Assembly: GCA_023053685.1 (NCBI GenBank)
Contig: JALIGW010000021.1
Coordinates: 14,091,092-14,155,091 of the forward strand
Direction of reading: 5' to 3'
DNA: 64,000 bases
Source: Diadophis punctatus similis
Taxonomy: Eukaryota; Chordata; Lepidosauria; Squamata; Dipsadidae
Shown in pieces: positions 1 through 12,722 of this stretch (position 1 is its first letter; every line of letters starts with the position of its first letter). Made by a program: the position numbers and the translations under genes. Below the pieces are notes generated by a model. The model was not told the DNA's origin and made no database searches. It was given only the letters and a program-made list of their open reading frames with translations.

Positions 1-48
1 ACTGCATCTTATTTGAAGTTAAAGGAAGATTTTAAACGGAAGCAAATA

Positions 49-424
49 CAGGGTAGTCCTTGACTTATGACCATTTGTTTAGCAAGCGTTCCAAGTGACG
101 ACGGTACTAAAAAGAAGCGCATCATGCTTAAAACCGTCACAAGGTCCCTGCAGGCACATGATTATAATTTGGTTGATTGGCAAATGTCATGAGTTTACTC
201 CCACTATCACAACGTCAGCGTTTACGACCAGACCAGATGGCTTCTGAGTAGCAAAGTCATTGGGGAAACCGACAGGAAAGGTTGCAGTCACGTCTTGCTT
301 AATGACCATGTTGATTCACTTAACAATCATGGCAAAAGGGTCATAAAAATCAGTGCCTCGCTTAAGGACCACACTGTTTAATGATGCATTTTATGGTGCC
401 TAGTGGTCGTAAGTTAAGGACTAT
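49..424. mobile_element. Tc1/mariner-like MITE, CAGGTAGTCCTCGACTTA family
   Basis: This is one of the most frequent repeats here, about 330-420 bp. Ends read CAGGTAGTCCTCGACTTA and its inverse, and are flanked by TA where intact. Hallmarks are GTTAAGTGAATC, GACAAGCAAAGTCAATGGGG and CATAAATATGAGTCAGTTG. This copy has TA at 47-48 and a worn right end. Confidence 0.8.
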
Positions 425-747
425 TTTTCATCAGGTTAATCAAGACACTTAACATAATATCCTTTGAATAATTCTAGGACGTTGTGGATACAGAGAAAGC
501 TCTTTCTGATAATGCAAGATTGGATTTGCGGTCATTAGTCAAGCTTAGAAGAGACTTGCTGTCATCCGAGTATGTGCTCTCCATCCCTTGTACAGCATTA
601 CTCCAATGTGTCTTACTCAATTTAGATGATGTTCAAGAGATGATTGAAGGACACACATCAAGCCTACCCACCTTCCTCCCTCCCAAAGTGAGGTTTCCTT
701 TAAAGAGGCTTGGCTTCCGTAGATACATCCAGGAAGTTTCCTTAAGG

Positions 748-883
748 CAGTGTTTCCCAACCTTGGCATCTTGAAGATGTCTGGACTTCAACTCCCAGAA
801 TTCCCCAGCCAGCATTCGCTGGCTGGGGAATTCTGGGAGTTGAAGTCCAGACATCTTCAACTTGCCAAGGTTGGGAAACACTG
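748..883. mobile_element. Palindromic hAT MITE with 8-bp target duplication
   Basis: This 136-bp near-perfect inverted repeat contains CTTCAACTCCCAGAATTCCC on one arm and its complement on the other, and could fold on itself. The flanks CCTTAAGG at 740-747 and 884-891 are identical, which is the hAT signature. Confidence 0.9.
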
Positions 884-1124
884 CCTTAAGGCAACACGAA
901 AATCCTTCTCCTGAGACATTTAGTTGACTTCCCAACCTAGCCCTCAACCTGGCCCACGGGGTGCTTAGATCTGGCCCATGAGGCTACCCTGCAAATAGTG
1001 AAGGACCAGCCTGCGGTGCCTCCGCTAGCAAAAACAGAGCTTGAACATCTCAAATCTCTTTTGGGAATCAGGTGTCTCCACTCGGTGGCCAATATGTTGT
1101 TTTGGAGACCCACATGATCTAGGC

Positions 1125-1430
1125 CCATGATGGCGAACCTATGACACGTGTGCCAGAGAGCCCTCTCTCTGGGCACGCGAGCTGTCACCCCAGCTCAGCT
1201 CTGCTGTGCATGTGTGTGCGTGCCTCCCGCTGGCCAGCTGGTCTTCGGCTCTCTGCCGTGCATGCGTGGGGGGGGACACATGCGTGGGAGGGCGCGCGCG
1301 CATGCACGAGGGTGCAGGGGGGTCACATGCATGCGTGGGGCAGGGCACATGTGTGGGGCGTGCGTATGTGTTGCATTTTGGGGATGCACATGCTTTGGGC
1401 ACTTGGTGCCGAAAAGGTTAGCCATCACTG
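1125..1430. mobile_element. Non-autonomous hAT element, CAGTGATGGCGAACC family
   Basis: The ends are (C)CATGATGGCGAACCTATG and GGTTAGCCATCACTG, and the 8-bp flank ATCTAGGC is repeated exactly at 1117-1124 and 1431-1438. The interior is a GC- and CACATG-rich tract whose open frames on both strands are not genes. Confidence 0.88.
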
Positions 1431-1514
1431 ATCTAGGCTTTTCATGTTAGTGACTTAATTTCCCATGCACTCAATTATAAGATAATCTTATAATAAAAAA
1501 TATAAGATTATTCC

Positions 1515-1832
1515 ATTATCAATATCTCAGGAGTTGCCCCAAAGAAGAGGGAGTCAAGCTATTCTCCAAAGCACCTGAGGGCAGGACAAGAAGCAATGGA
1601 TGGAAACTAACCAAGGAGAGAAGCAATCTAGAACTAAGGAGAAATTTCGTGACAATCAATCAGTGGAACAGTTTGCCTCTAGAAGTTATAGGTGCTCCAA
1701 CACTGGAGGTTTTTAAGAAGAGATTGGACAACCCTTTGTCTGAAATGGTATAGGGTTTCCTGCCTAAGCAGGGGGTTAGACTAGAAGACCTCCAAGGTCC
1801 CTTCCAACTCTGTTATTCTAATTCTAATAACT
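1515..1832 (+). mobile_element. CR1 LINE 3' end, 5'-truncated
   Basis: The end of CR1 ORF2 and its 3' tail are recognisable by GGTTTTTAAGAAGAGATTGG, then AGACCTCCAAGGTCCCTTCC, ending in TTATTCTAATTCTAAT. Frames are broken. Confidence 0.88.
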
Positions 1833-2600
1833 TGCTCTTCTGTGAATGCACCAAAGATTCTTGCAGCATCTTAAAAGCCCCTCCATTTATTACCACACAA
1901 GCTTTAATGGTTCACTCATCATTGCTATGGAGATACACTGTTGGAAAACATATGTAAAGGACAATAATCCTGAAAGAGCAAAATACAAATTTATTCCTTC
2001 ATTCATTCTGTTTGGAGGTCACCCGACTCTGGGCAGCTCAGAACAATAAATAACATAAAAGCAGCAGAATGCAAGAACAAAAGGCCAAGACAAGGACAAA
2101 AATAGCTACGAATTGTGGGAACACCCATAATTTTGATTTTCCACACCAGAGCAGGAGACACTCTGGCTATTAAAAAATACATATTAAGCACGGTCAGGCT
2201 TGGACTCCACTTGAAATAGAGACCACACAGGAATTCCCTGTCTACAAACTACACCAGGAAGTCCAAAAAAAATTCTAAGAAGAATTGGAAGACCAAACTG
2301 TTGCCAAAGAGCTGCCAAAAACACTTACTTAGTTGTTAATCAAATTTGTAAGGCCGCCCATCTACGGCACAAATGTGCCAAAAAAGTCACACTAATGATT
2401 TCAGAGTTTTTTTTCCTGGCAAAGCATATAAACTGGAGCTACAAAACTTTGGAGCAAAATATTATTGGACATACTATATTCTTGCAAATAATGTCATTCT
2501 GGTTGGGGGGGAGGGGAAATGGTGTGGCAGAGTGGATTTCAGTGGCCAAAGGGACCTGGTGTGTGTGTTTTTTTTTTAAATTCACTTGGATTGAAGCAGG
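1833..2600. other. Unique AT-rich intron sequence
   Basis: I see no gene, recognised repeat or structured element here apart from short homopolymers. Confidence 0.5.
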
Positions 2601-2609
2601 TCATCCTGA

Positions 2610-3245
2610 CACTGAAATTGTGAATACAGCAAGCAATTGCTGCAGCAAGAATGTTTTGTGCACAAAAATGGAAAGATACTTTAATTTCCACAATGGACGA
2701 ATGGCTGCAAAAATGGATAGAGTTAGCAGAGATGGCTAAATTGACTGATTTAATTAAAGAAAGACATTAAAGCATGAAAGAAAACTACTTTGTTTTCTTT
2801 GATACAACTTACTGTAGTTTGTTTCCACTTGGAAACCACGTCGGGACTGTGTGTTTGAGGGGGGGGGAATAAAACTTTGGGTTTTTTGCTGATTAGATAG
2901 GTTTGTTGTTATAGAAATGGCTATTATATATTATTATGTAAAAGCAAAAAGTTGTGGTTGTGTGTTATTACCCTATTCTATTGCACTAAAAGTGTCAAAA
3001 GTCATGCCTTTCTTTCTTTTTCTTCTTTCCTTTTCTTTCTTTCCTTCCTTTTCTTTCTTTCCTTGCTTTTTTCTCTTTTCTTCCTTCCTTTTCTTTTCTT
3101 CCTTCCGTTTTCTTTCTTCCTTCCTTCCTTTCTCCCCTTTTACTCTACACTTTTTCCTCTTCCATTTTTTCCTCCCTTACGTTCCCTTTATTTTCATATT
3201 TCTTTGCACTTTATATTTTGATAAACTAATACAAAAATTAAATAC
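2610..3245 (+). mobile_element. L1 LINE 3' end with polypyrimidine 3' UTR
   Basis: Around 2640-2760 a frame reads FCAQKWKDTLISTMDEWLQK then LAEMAKLTDLI, which is typical of the end of L1 ORF2. The 3' UTR then holds a CTTT/CCTT tract (about 3006-3190) and an A-rich end. The UTR matches a second copy at 4140-4422. Confidence 0.75.
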
Positions 3246-3267
3246 AAATTATGAAAATGTTACCCAA

Positions 3268-3518
3268 GGTGGCGCAGTGGCGCATTGGTTAAAAGCAGCA
3301 CTGCAACCTACTTCAGCTGATTGCTAGTTCAGCAGTTCAGCTGTTCAAATCTCACCAGGATCAAGGTTGACTCAGCCTTCCATCCTTCTGAGGTCGGTAA
3401 AATGAGGACCCAGATTGTTGGGGGCAATAAGCTGAACTCTGTAAACCGCTTAGAGAGAGCTGTAAAGCACTATGAAGCGGTATATAAGTCTAAGTGCTAT
3501 TGCTATTGCTACCCGTGC
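3268..3518 (+). mobile_element. tRNA-derived SINE, full copy
   Basis: A tRNA-like head (GGCGCAGTGG...GTTCAAATCTCACC) is followed by TTGACTCAGCCTTCCATCCT, AATGAGGACCCAGATTGTTG and a GCTATTGCTATT tail. Related copies occur at 20815, 22106, 42807, 52028, 52217 and 60220. Confidence 0.9.
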
Positions 3519-4139
3519 AAAGGACTAGCCAGCAATTTATAGCATCTCTCTGAAGCAAAGTGAAGGTTTAGATTTCTAGGAACGGAAAAGTTGTGTTGTT
3601 GTGGACCCGCAACAGAGCCTCTCCATTGTCTGTGCTCTCCCTTTCACCAAAGCCAAAACTAGGTGTCATTCTACAAACACACCCTGAGTAAAGACAGATG
3701 GTAAGAAAGAGAAATTTATGGCAATAACAGGTGTGTGTTCCGATAACGACAAAAGAATCTGGTTTTATCTTCCTGTGTTTCACTTGGGCCAAACCCAGTT
3801 TTCCCAGACCAACTCAGATACTGGAATGAAAAGGGAGGGGGGCAGTGTTTTTTTAAGCAACACAACACAACACAACACAACACGAGAGGCAACAGCCTTC
3901 AAGCACCTCGCTCTCTTTTGCTGCCCAAATTGGACCCGTTCTGCACACCCAGAAGACTAACAGATGAAGAAAATGTTTGTCTTTCGTATTTATGTTTGTC
4001 TTAAGCTCTTGCAAAATGTAAATATATGCCTGGTAATAACAGGAACTGCAGAATTTCTCAACTTTGGAAGCTGTGTGAACTTCAAATCCCAGAATCCCCT
4101 TTATTTACAAGGTTGCTCTTGAAAATATATCTATTCAGA
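3519..4139. other. Unique intron sequence with a short (ACAAC)n run
   Basis: Apart from a short ACAAC microsatellite near 3858-3882 and a small worn MITE piece (CTTCAAATCCCAGAATCCCC) near 4078, I see nothing definable. Confidence 0.5.
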
Positions 4140-4422
4140 TGAATAATAAAGAAATGCAACTTTGATTTTGGGTTTTAACAATTAGATTGACTTGTTGTTA
4201 TAGAAATGGCTAATTTATATTGTTTTGGAAAAGTAAAAAGTTGAGGTTCGATGTTAATGTCTTATTCTACTGCAACAGCGAGAGTCAGAAGTCAATGCCT
4301 GTTTTTTTCTCCTTCCCCTCCTCATTTTTCTTTCCCTTTCTCCTCCCCACTGTGTCCTATTATTTGCTTTCATATTTTTGTGTTTTATTCTATAATCTAA
4401 TAAAAATATTTTTTTAAAAAAA
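4140..4422 (+). mobile_element. L1 3' UTR fragment
   Basis: The sequence matches the 3' UTR at about 2870-3240: GTTGTTATAGAAATGGCTA, then AAAAAGTTG, a pyrimidine tract and TAATCTAATAAAAATATTTT before poly(A). Confidence 0.7.
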
Positions 4423-4847
4423 GGCTCCTAAAAAAACCTCTCTGGAGCGATCATCTGAAAGTACAAAAGGTGCATTTTTCAAGAGGCAACTGGACTTTCT
4501 GATGGGGGAAGCCACTGGCGAAGTCGGTTTATGAAAGTGAAACTGATTCACGAGAATAGATTCCCACCCTAAGCAGCTCACGAATTACAACACGCTAGAA
4601 AGGGGAAGAAATGATTGTTTCAACGGGTTTAGTTTCGTAAAAAACATGCCAAGTATTGCAAAATGAAATCTGATTGTGGAAACACTTAAGCACGTTGAGT
4701 CACTCCGCCCTTGCTCTACAGTTTGTGCAATGTAGCCAAGTCACATTATTTAAAATTTCTAAAATGAATGTATTTTGGATTTTAAAATAATCCAAAAAGG
4801 CAGTTGCATCAAGAGAAGCTGCAGAAAATCACCTTTTTAAAAATCCA

Positions 4848-5039
4848 GGTGTGTCCAACTGTGGCAGCTATAAAACCTGTGGACTTCACAACTCCTATAA
4901 TTCCCCAGCATTTTGAATGCATGACCAAGGGGATGCTGCAACTGTCATAAGTGTGAAAAACGGTCATAAATCAATTTTTCAGTGCCGTTGCGCCTTCAAA
5001 CGGTCACTAAACAAATAGTTGTAATCAAGGACTGCCTGT
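4848..5039. mobile_element. Two worn MITE fragments, joined
   Basis: Bases 4848-4917 hold half of the palindromic hAT MITE (CTTCACAACTCCTATAATTC). Bases 4921-5039 hold the right part of the CAGGTAGTCC MITE, ending AAGGACTGCCTG. Confidence 0.65.
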
Positions 5040-5480
5040 TCTGTACAAATATTTTCTTTTAAATAAGGCAACCCAATTCACATAGTTTCCAGAAAGAAAA
5101 AAATTAACACTAAATTTGGTATTTAATGTTATTAAGAGGCAGGAGCAGGAATTAAGGGAAGATAAGCCACGGTTGTTGAAATATAACTATTATGGAATGC
5201 AATTTTTTTTAAAAAAAACCTATCATTCGTCTGACAAAACCTTTTGAATCTAGGGAAGCATAGATTCAGCAGAATTCTGAGTTAGAGTCCTGCAAAATTA
5301 ATCTCCCAGAACAAAAAATGGAAATATTAGATCTATATAACCGCTGCAGATTGCTGTATGGCTATGCTGCCTCCATGTGGGGAAAATGAAACTAGCCTCA
5401 CCTCTAATATTTCTCCTTCTACACGGTAACTTTTAAGTCCACAATTTCACAACATTCAGGAGATTCTTAATAGATAAATA

Positions 5481-5863
5481 TAGGAAGTCCTTGACTTGCA
5501 ACAGATAATTTAGTGGCCAAAGTTACAACAGCACTGAAAAAAAAGTGACTTATGATCCTTTTTCACCCGGCCGTTGCAGCATCCCCATGGGCATGTGGTC
5601 AACATTCGGACACTTGGCAACTGATTCATATTTATGACGGTCACCGGGGTCACATGATCCTCTTTTGTGACCTCCTGACAAGCAAAATCTATGGGGAAGC
5701 CAGATTCACTTAACAACCAGGTTACTAACTTAACAACTGCAGTGCTTCACTTAACAATTGTGGCAAGAAAGGTCGTTAAATGGGGCAAAACTCACTGAAC
5801 AAATATCTCACTTAACAACAGAAATTTTGGGCTCAATTTTGGTCATAAATCGAGGACTACCTG
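5481..5863. mobile_element. CAGGTAGTCC-family MITE
   Basis: This is a nearly full copy, from TAGGAAGTCCTTGACTTGC to CGAGGACTACCTG, with TA on both sides. Confidence 0.85.
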
Positions 5864-5987
5864 TATAGTTTTCCTGTAAGTAGGGGTTTTTTTTTGCTAA
5901 CAGAAGAGACACCAATAGAGACATTTTACAATATTATTTTAGAACGCAGTTTCATATCATAAAAGGTTTTTAATATATACAGGGATA

Positions 5988-6666
5988 GAAAAACTTCCGG
6001 TGGTGATGTCGAGGCGGTGCAGAGGGGAAATGATGAGCTCCGTCCTTTAACCTCTGATTTTTCGTGCCTGGGGACCCTTCGAAGGCGTGCTGTGTTTGGA
6101 GGACCGCGCAAAACGGAGGGGAAGCCTGGGGGGCAGCAAGGTGGAAAACAACAGCCCGCTTGAATGAGGGAAACCTTCCTTAATCCGGCGCGAATGCAAT
6201 CTCTCATGTCATTTTGACATGGCGGATCCGAGGCCGCGACAACCACTCCAGCTTTGGGAAGTATAAAAGTGAGTAGCAGACTGTGCTCATTCCTGTTACT
6301 GTGGACTTCCATATGGGCAGTGATTTGGAATTAATAAATCAAGCCATCCCAAAGATTTTGGGCAAAGGGAGTGAAGCTCTGGCAAGAGACTAAGCGGCGA
6401 TTGAAAGAGACGAGACGAGATTACTTAAAAGAACTTTGCCGGGAAAGTAAAGGCTAAAAAACTCAAAGCAAGCGTGAAAGTGATAGTGCGAGGGTGAAAG
6501 TAGACAAAGAGAAATCAAAAAGGATTAAGAGGAAAATAGAATTTATGCTGCAGTAAGAGAAAATATTGTAAAGAAAGTCAATGTAAATAATAAGTAAATG
6601 AGCAGAGTTATGTATAAAGTATGAAAACTTGTTAAATGGAAAAAACACAATAAAAACCTTTAAAAA
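5988..6666 (+). mobile_element. Internally deleted L1-like element with both ends
   Basis: The element lies between two copies of AATATATACAGGGATA (5972-5987 and about 6667-6687, the second with extra AT). It starts with GC-rich ACTTCCGGTGGTGATGTCGA, like an L1 5' UTR, has a short ATG frame (MGSDLELINQAIPKILGKG) near 6313, and ends AATAAAAACCTTTAAAAAT. Most of ORF1 and all of ORF2 are missing. Confidence 0.6.
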
Positions 6667-7183
6667 TAATATATATATACAGGGATATAAAGTGAAATAA
6701 TAAGCAATAGAAAAACCCTCATTGAGTAACTTAAAATTCCTGACCAAAACGCTTCACCAAATCCTTCCAGCCAGCCATGCATGTATACATACACACAATT
6801 AATTTTCCTTTTCTGGATTATTGCCAAGAATATACCAGAAAAACTGAAAAAAACGCAGAGGATTATTTCAATTCCTAGATATTTCTTTTGCAAATTAGCT
6901 AAAAATATGGCAGGCTATGATTTTTTGTAGGCACTGACAGAGCCGAGAAAGGAACTGTTTTGGGGGTGGGAAATGTGGCCTTAAAAACAAGCAAGATTTA
7001 AATCATCCTCTAGGTGGCACTGCTTGATAAATTTATAAGATAGACATATGTAAGGTAGAAAAAACGCACTGGACAGCAGAAGCATCATTATTGTTTCTTC
7101 CACAAAGAAACAGTATTTATTGTGTCTTTAAAGGAGGTTTGGGCCAATAAGAGAAAGAGAGCTGAAAGATACCGGTAGATACA

Positions 7184-7184
7184 G

Positions 7185-7245
<61 letters not shown>

Positions 7246-7262
7246 ACACACACACACACACG
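7184..7262. repeat. (CA)n microsatellite
   Basis: An almost pure CA run of nearly 80 bases with one interruption. Confidence 0.97.
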
Positions 7263-7278
7263 TATATGTATGTATGTA

Positions 7279-8440
<1,162 letters not shown>

Positions 8441-8442
8441 AC

Positions 8443-8711
8443 TTTGCTTGTCAGAAGGTCTCAAAAGAGTTCATACAACCCTGGGACATTGAAACTGTCA
8501 TAAATATGAATAACATGGTTGTTAAGTGAATCTGGCTTCCCCATTGACTCTGCTTGTCAGGTTGCAAAAGGGGATCACACGATCCCAGGACAGTGCAACC
8601 GTCATAAATATGAGTCAGTTGCCAAGCATCTGAATTTTAATCACGTGACTGTAGGGATGCTGCAACGGTCATAAACGTGAAAAACTGCCATAAGTTGAAG
8701 ACTACCTGTAT
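8443..8711. mobile_element. CAGGTAGTCC-family MITE, rearranged
   Basis: The block from GCTTGTCAG to CATAAATATGA occurs twice (about 8445-8513 and 8549-8612), and the copy ends AAGACTACCTG. It is a partly duplicated or recombined copy. Confidence 0.75.
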
Positions 8712-9540
8712 AGGTCCAAAATAAAATTGATGGGTTTAAAAACCAAAGAAATGTAACTCAAGTAATAGCTGTTGGCTAAACACCAAGAAGTTGGTAAGGC
8801 CTTCTTAAACCATTGTCAAACGGATGTATTTTTCTTTGTACAAATTCCAACATTTTCTGAATCACAAAAAATTCAGGATTATTTTATTATCACTCTGCAC
8901 ATCAAAAGGTTTCCTCCATATCCTAACTTCATTTTTCTCTCTTCCTTAATTTACATTCTTTCTCCTAATATTTAGAACAGCGGGCCTGTCTAATATTAAT
9001 TCTTGGTAATGTCTTAATTACTAGCAAGGTAAACGAAAGGATGGGAGAGGCCTAAACTTTTTAAAGTGTTTAGAAAACGAAGAAATAAAATTCCTTTAGA
9101 ATCAAGCTTGGGTGTCTTTTCCATGGTTTGGCTTGGCACGCCAGATACACAACGCACCAGGGCTACAATACACAACAGCATAAGCCACCATCTGTAAAAT
9201 AAACCCAATTCAGACTGAGATTGCAGAAGAGTTAGGCGTTTAACACTGTTTCCTGAATTTTGGTCCTGATTTCAACTAGCAATTTCAACTGGAAAGAATG
9301 TCTTTTGAAATAAATGACAATTTTCCTCCCAAGGAAGAGGCCACATTAGGGAAGTATTTGTACTTTAAAAGCACATGAAGAAATTCACAGTCTATTTGGC
9401 ATTACAGTGGAGACATTCTGTCAGAACATGTTATGTTGTGGTCTCTAAAGCTACTCTTAAGCTAATTAAAATACTTCTTTTGGGGATTTTGATTTTAGAT
9501 GGACTTAAAAACAGTCAAATCTATAAGTATGTATTTATTT
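8712..9540. other. Unique intron sequence
   Basis: I see no recognisable repeat or gene in this stretch. Confidence 0.5.
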
Positions 9541-9544
9541 GAGG

Positions 9545-10012
9545 GGCTGTCAATATTTGAGAGGCTGCCACAAAGAACCCATTTTCCAAAGCACCAGAAA
9601 GCAAAATAAGAAACAATGGGTGGAAACTAACCAAGGAGAGATCCAACCTAGAACTAAGGAGAAACTTCTAAACAGTGAGGACAATTAACCAGTGGGACTA
9701 CTTGCCTTCAGAATTTGTGGTGCTCCATCACAGGAGGCTTTCAAGAAGAGATTGGACAACCACTTGTCAGAAATGGTATAGAGCAGTGACGGCACCAAGT
9801 GCCGAAACTGGTGCGCATGCACATGCCAGAGCGACAAAACCCGGAAGAGAGCAGCTGGCAATGGCATATGTGCCCACAGAGAGGGCTCTGCATGCCACCT
9901 CTGACACGCGTGCCGTAGGTTCGCCATTACAGGTATAGGGGTCTCCTGCTTGAGCAAGAGGGGTTGGGCTAGATGACCTCCATGATCTCTTCCAATTCTG
10001 TTATTCTGTATT
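9545..10012 (+). mobile_element. CR1 3' end interrupted by a hAT MITE
   Basis: CR1 sequence runs to 9783 and resumes at 9933. It ends CTCTTCCAATTCTGTTATTC. The interruption lies just after GAAATGGTATAG. Confidence 0.88.
9784..9932. mobile_element. Short CAGTGATGGCGAACC-family hAT MITE inside CR1
   Basis: The 149-bp element has flanks GTATAGAG (9776-9783) and GTATAGGG (9933-9940), matching at 7 of 8 bases. The right end carries GTGCCGTAGGTTCGCCATTA. Confidence 0.85.
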
Positions 10013-10530
10013 TCTCAATGAAGAAAGAAGAGCACAGAGAGGCAGGTCTCTGATGTTTCCTTAGGGAAATGAAATAGTATTATAGTCATTTCGAATGTCT
10101 CCATTAGAACAGAGACACAAACAGAGTTTCTGTAGAATGTTAGTTCCCTGGGCCAATTTTCCAAAATAGCTAATGTTGTGCATCTAATATGTTGTTGGCA
10201 AATGTAGCCAACTTAACATTTTCAGTTTTTATGAAACTGGACTACAATATTCAGGTACAATAAGTTATGAATTCTCTGGGTATCTTTTAAAAATCCAACT
10301 AAGTTCATCTAACTAAGAAAATTAAGGTTCACGATGACCCTGAACAGAATCACCATCTTTCTCCAAAACTAGATTCATCACTCTACAATCGTTTTCACAG
10401 TGGTGAGATTGAAATGAGGTGTACCTGTGCAATTCTTCCTAGAGAGTTTGGTCTCCATAATCCCAGTCTGGAATCTTCTGATGCATTCAAAGGTACCTCT
10501 GAAGATTCCTCTAAAACTACAGTTAGAATA

Positions 10531-11345
10531 TAAAGGTAAAGGTAAAACTTTCCCCTGTTTATTCCCAACTGGTCTTCAAAGAAAAAAACCAGAAAGTCCA
10601 GTTGCTTCTTGAGAAAACACCTTTGGGACAGCCATGACCTGAATGAGTGAGAACCTCCGTAGACATTCCTTTGAAAATGTTTTGCTTCTCATCCAAGTAG
10701 CTTCTTCAATTCTGAACAAGAATTGAAGAAGCTTCTTGGATGAGAAGTGAAATGCCTTCAAAGAAAAACCAGAAAGTCCAGTTGCCTCTTGAAAAAACAC
10801 CTTTGGGGCAACCATGACCTGGATGAGTGAGAACCTCCGTAGACATTCCTTTGAAAATGTTTTGCTTCTCATCCAAGTAGCTTCTTCAGTTCTGAAGAAG
10901 TAGAAATGAAGAAGCTTCTTGGATGAGAAGCGAAACATCTTCAAAGAAAAACCAGAAAGTACAGTTGCCTCTTGAAAAAGCACCTTTGGGACAACCATGG
11001 CCTGGATGACGGAGAACCTCCATAGACATTTCTCCTGTTCAGTTTTGTCTGACTGTAGAGGGCAAGTGCCCATTTCTTAGCCAAGGAAGCCAGCATTGTC
11101 CAAAGACAATTTCCATGGTTGTGTGGCCAGCATGGCTATATGCCAAAAGTGCTCGGAAGGCTGTTACCTTCCCACCAAAGGGGTACCTATTGATCTATTC
11201 ACATCTGCATGCTTTCGGACTGCTAGGTTGGCAGGAGCTGTGTTAAGGAACGGGAGCTCATCCCATCACTCAGTGCTTGGGTCTCGAACCTGGGCTGTCA
11301 GCTTCCCAGCGTCTTTAAATGCTGAGCCATCACACCCTCCAGTGA
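10531..11345 (-). mobile_element. Sauria-type SINE, split by a foldback repeat
   Basis: Read on the minus strand this is a Sauria SINE. Its tail TAAAGGTAAAGGTAAAAC at 10531-10577 and its body from about 11040 (GTGTGGCCAGCATGGC, GGTACCTATTGATCTATTCA, TTTCGGACTGCTAGGTTGGC, AACGGGAGCTCATCCC) are separated by the foldback repeat. This family is typical of squamates. Confidence 0.8.
10577..11040. mobile_element. Foldback repeat, about 180-bp tandem units
   Basis: The word CAGAAAGTCCAGTTGCCTCT (or close) recurs at about 10589, 10768 and 10958. Each unit has inverted arms, CTTCTCATCCAAGTAGCTTC against GAAGCTTCTTGGATGAGAAG. The 165-codon minus-strand frame is a translated tandem repeat, not a gene. 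Confidence 0.8.
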
Positions 11346-12118
11346 GAACGTAACATGTTCAGAGAACCCCAGATATCTTACCAGCTCTTGTTCAAATTCA
11401 AACAGAAGGCTAACCAAGTTGTTGTATGAAATCCTAGACAGTTTCTAATTCTTATAAACTGCCAGGTTGCTGGTCTTTCTAACTGCTTCAAATAGCATTT
11501 TTTCCACATCATTCTACCCAAATTTTCACACAACTGCTGCTCGTGTCATTTGAGGCTAAGGGACTGGTAAGCAGAAGACAAATCTCTTTATTATGGAACT
11601 TGATCTCCCTGGAGAGGTTCATCAGGTGTTAGCTAGTATTTTTTTTTAAAAAAATGTCCAAGACTCTAGATTGCTTATACCCATCTGTTGACTTTGGGAT
11701 TTTATTTATGGCTACGGCTCCTGCCTTAATACAGTTTAATTCAGGAGCAGGTCTTAAAAGACTGGGCTTATGCTAACAAGCTGAATTAACAATAAGATAA
11801 ATTAACAATAAAAAGGTGACCTTAATGCAGGCTTCTGAATAAGCATTTTGAAGAGGATTTGCCTGTGTCTACAATAATAGTTTGGTTGAAGGTGCTCACC
11901 ATACATGGACCATCAGAAAACAGGAAAGGGAAGATCTCATGGTTATGTCTCAAGATCATCCTTGGATGAGAGGACAATTGGGGAGATGGTACCCCCAAAT
12001 CCACACCCTTTACTTCCAGGCTTCCACAGCTATGTTGAAAAGGAAACAGACCTATTCTGCCAAGAACAAGGAGGATTTGAATGGAAGTAGCAACCTTCCT
12101 TCTCCACTAAGTTCTCAA
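11346..12118. other. Unique intron sequence
   Basis: No repeat family or gene is recognised. Confidence 0.5.
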
Positions 12119-12134
12119 GAATCCTGCCATTTGC

Positions 12135-12722
12135 TGTAAAAGAGTTCCTGGCACATATTATCGTATGTGCCAAAAAACACAAGAATATTGGGGAAAAGTA
12201 AGGCAATGGTTGGAAGAAATTTTGGAAATAAAATTGGAGTTAAAACCTGAACTATTTTTATTGGGAATAACTATGGATAAATTTGGAAAAAATATATTAT
12301 ACCTCATGTTACACATCTTGACCGCTGCAAGGATAACATTTGCCCAAAATTGGAAAAATAAAGAAATACCCAAGGAAGGAGAACTCTTAGATAAAATATT
12401 AATATGTGCAGAAATGGATAGATTAACGCTGCAGTTGAAGGACAAATCAGATACGGAATATTATGAAACCTGGAATAAATTATATGAATTGTGGGATAAA
12501 AGGAGAGCAAGAATAAGTGATATTGGGAAAATTGGAAGATTTAAAAAATTGTATAAAATTTGATTCTTTTAAAAAAGAAAAATATAAAGGAATTTTATGT
12601 AACTAGTTTAACTGGATAATCCGTCATATACATAACTTTTACGTCTTTGTTATGTCCTGTTGTTTGTATGTTTGTTTGTTTTTAATTGTTCTTTAAATAA
12701 AATATTTTATTTTTTAAAAAAA
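12135..12722 (+). mobile_element. 5'-truncated L1 insertion with 16-bp target duplication
   Basis: A frame at 12165-12560 reads MCQKTQEYWGKVRQWLEEIL, then LLGITMDKFGKN and TAARITFAQNWKNKEIP, the end of L1 ORF2. A 3' UTR and A-rich tail follow. GAATCCTGCCATTTGC occurs exactly at 12119-12134 and 12723-12738. The copy has lost most of ORF2 but its remaining frame is open, so it is fairly young. Confidence 0.88.

Noticed and set aside
2952..3327. Phe/Ser/Leu-rich frames resembling membrane proteins
   Set aside because: They are translated polypyrimidine tract of an L1 3' UTR.
3268..3518. tRNA gene
   Set aside because: The tRNA-like head belongs to a SINE and lacks a complete cloverleaf.
10576..11073. 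165-codon minus-strand repeat protein
   Set aside because: The frame is open because foldback repeat units have a length divisible by three; it is non-coding transposon DNA.
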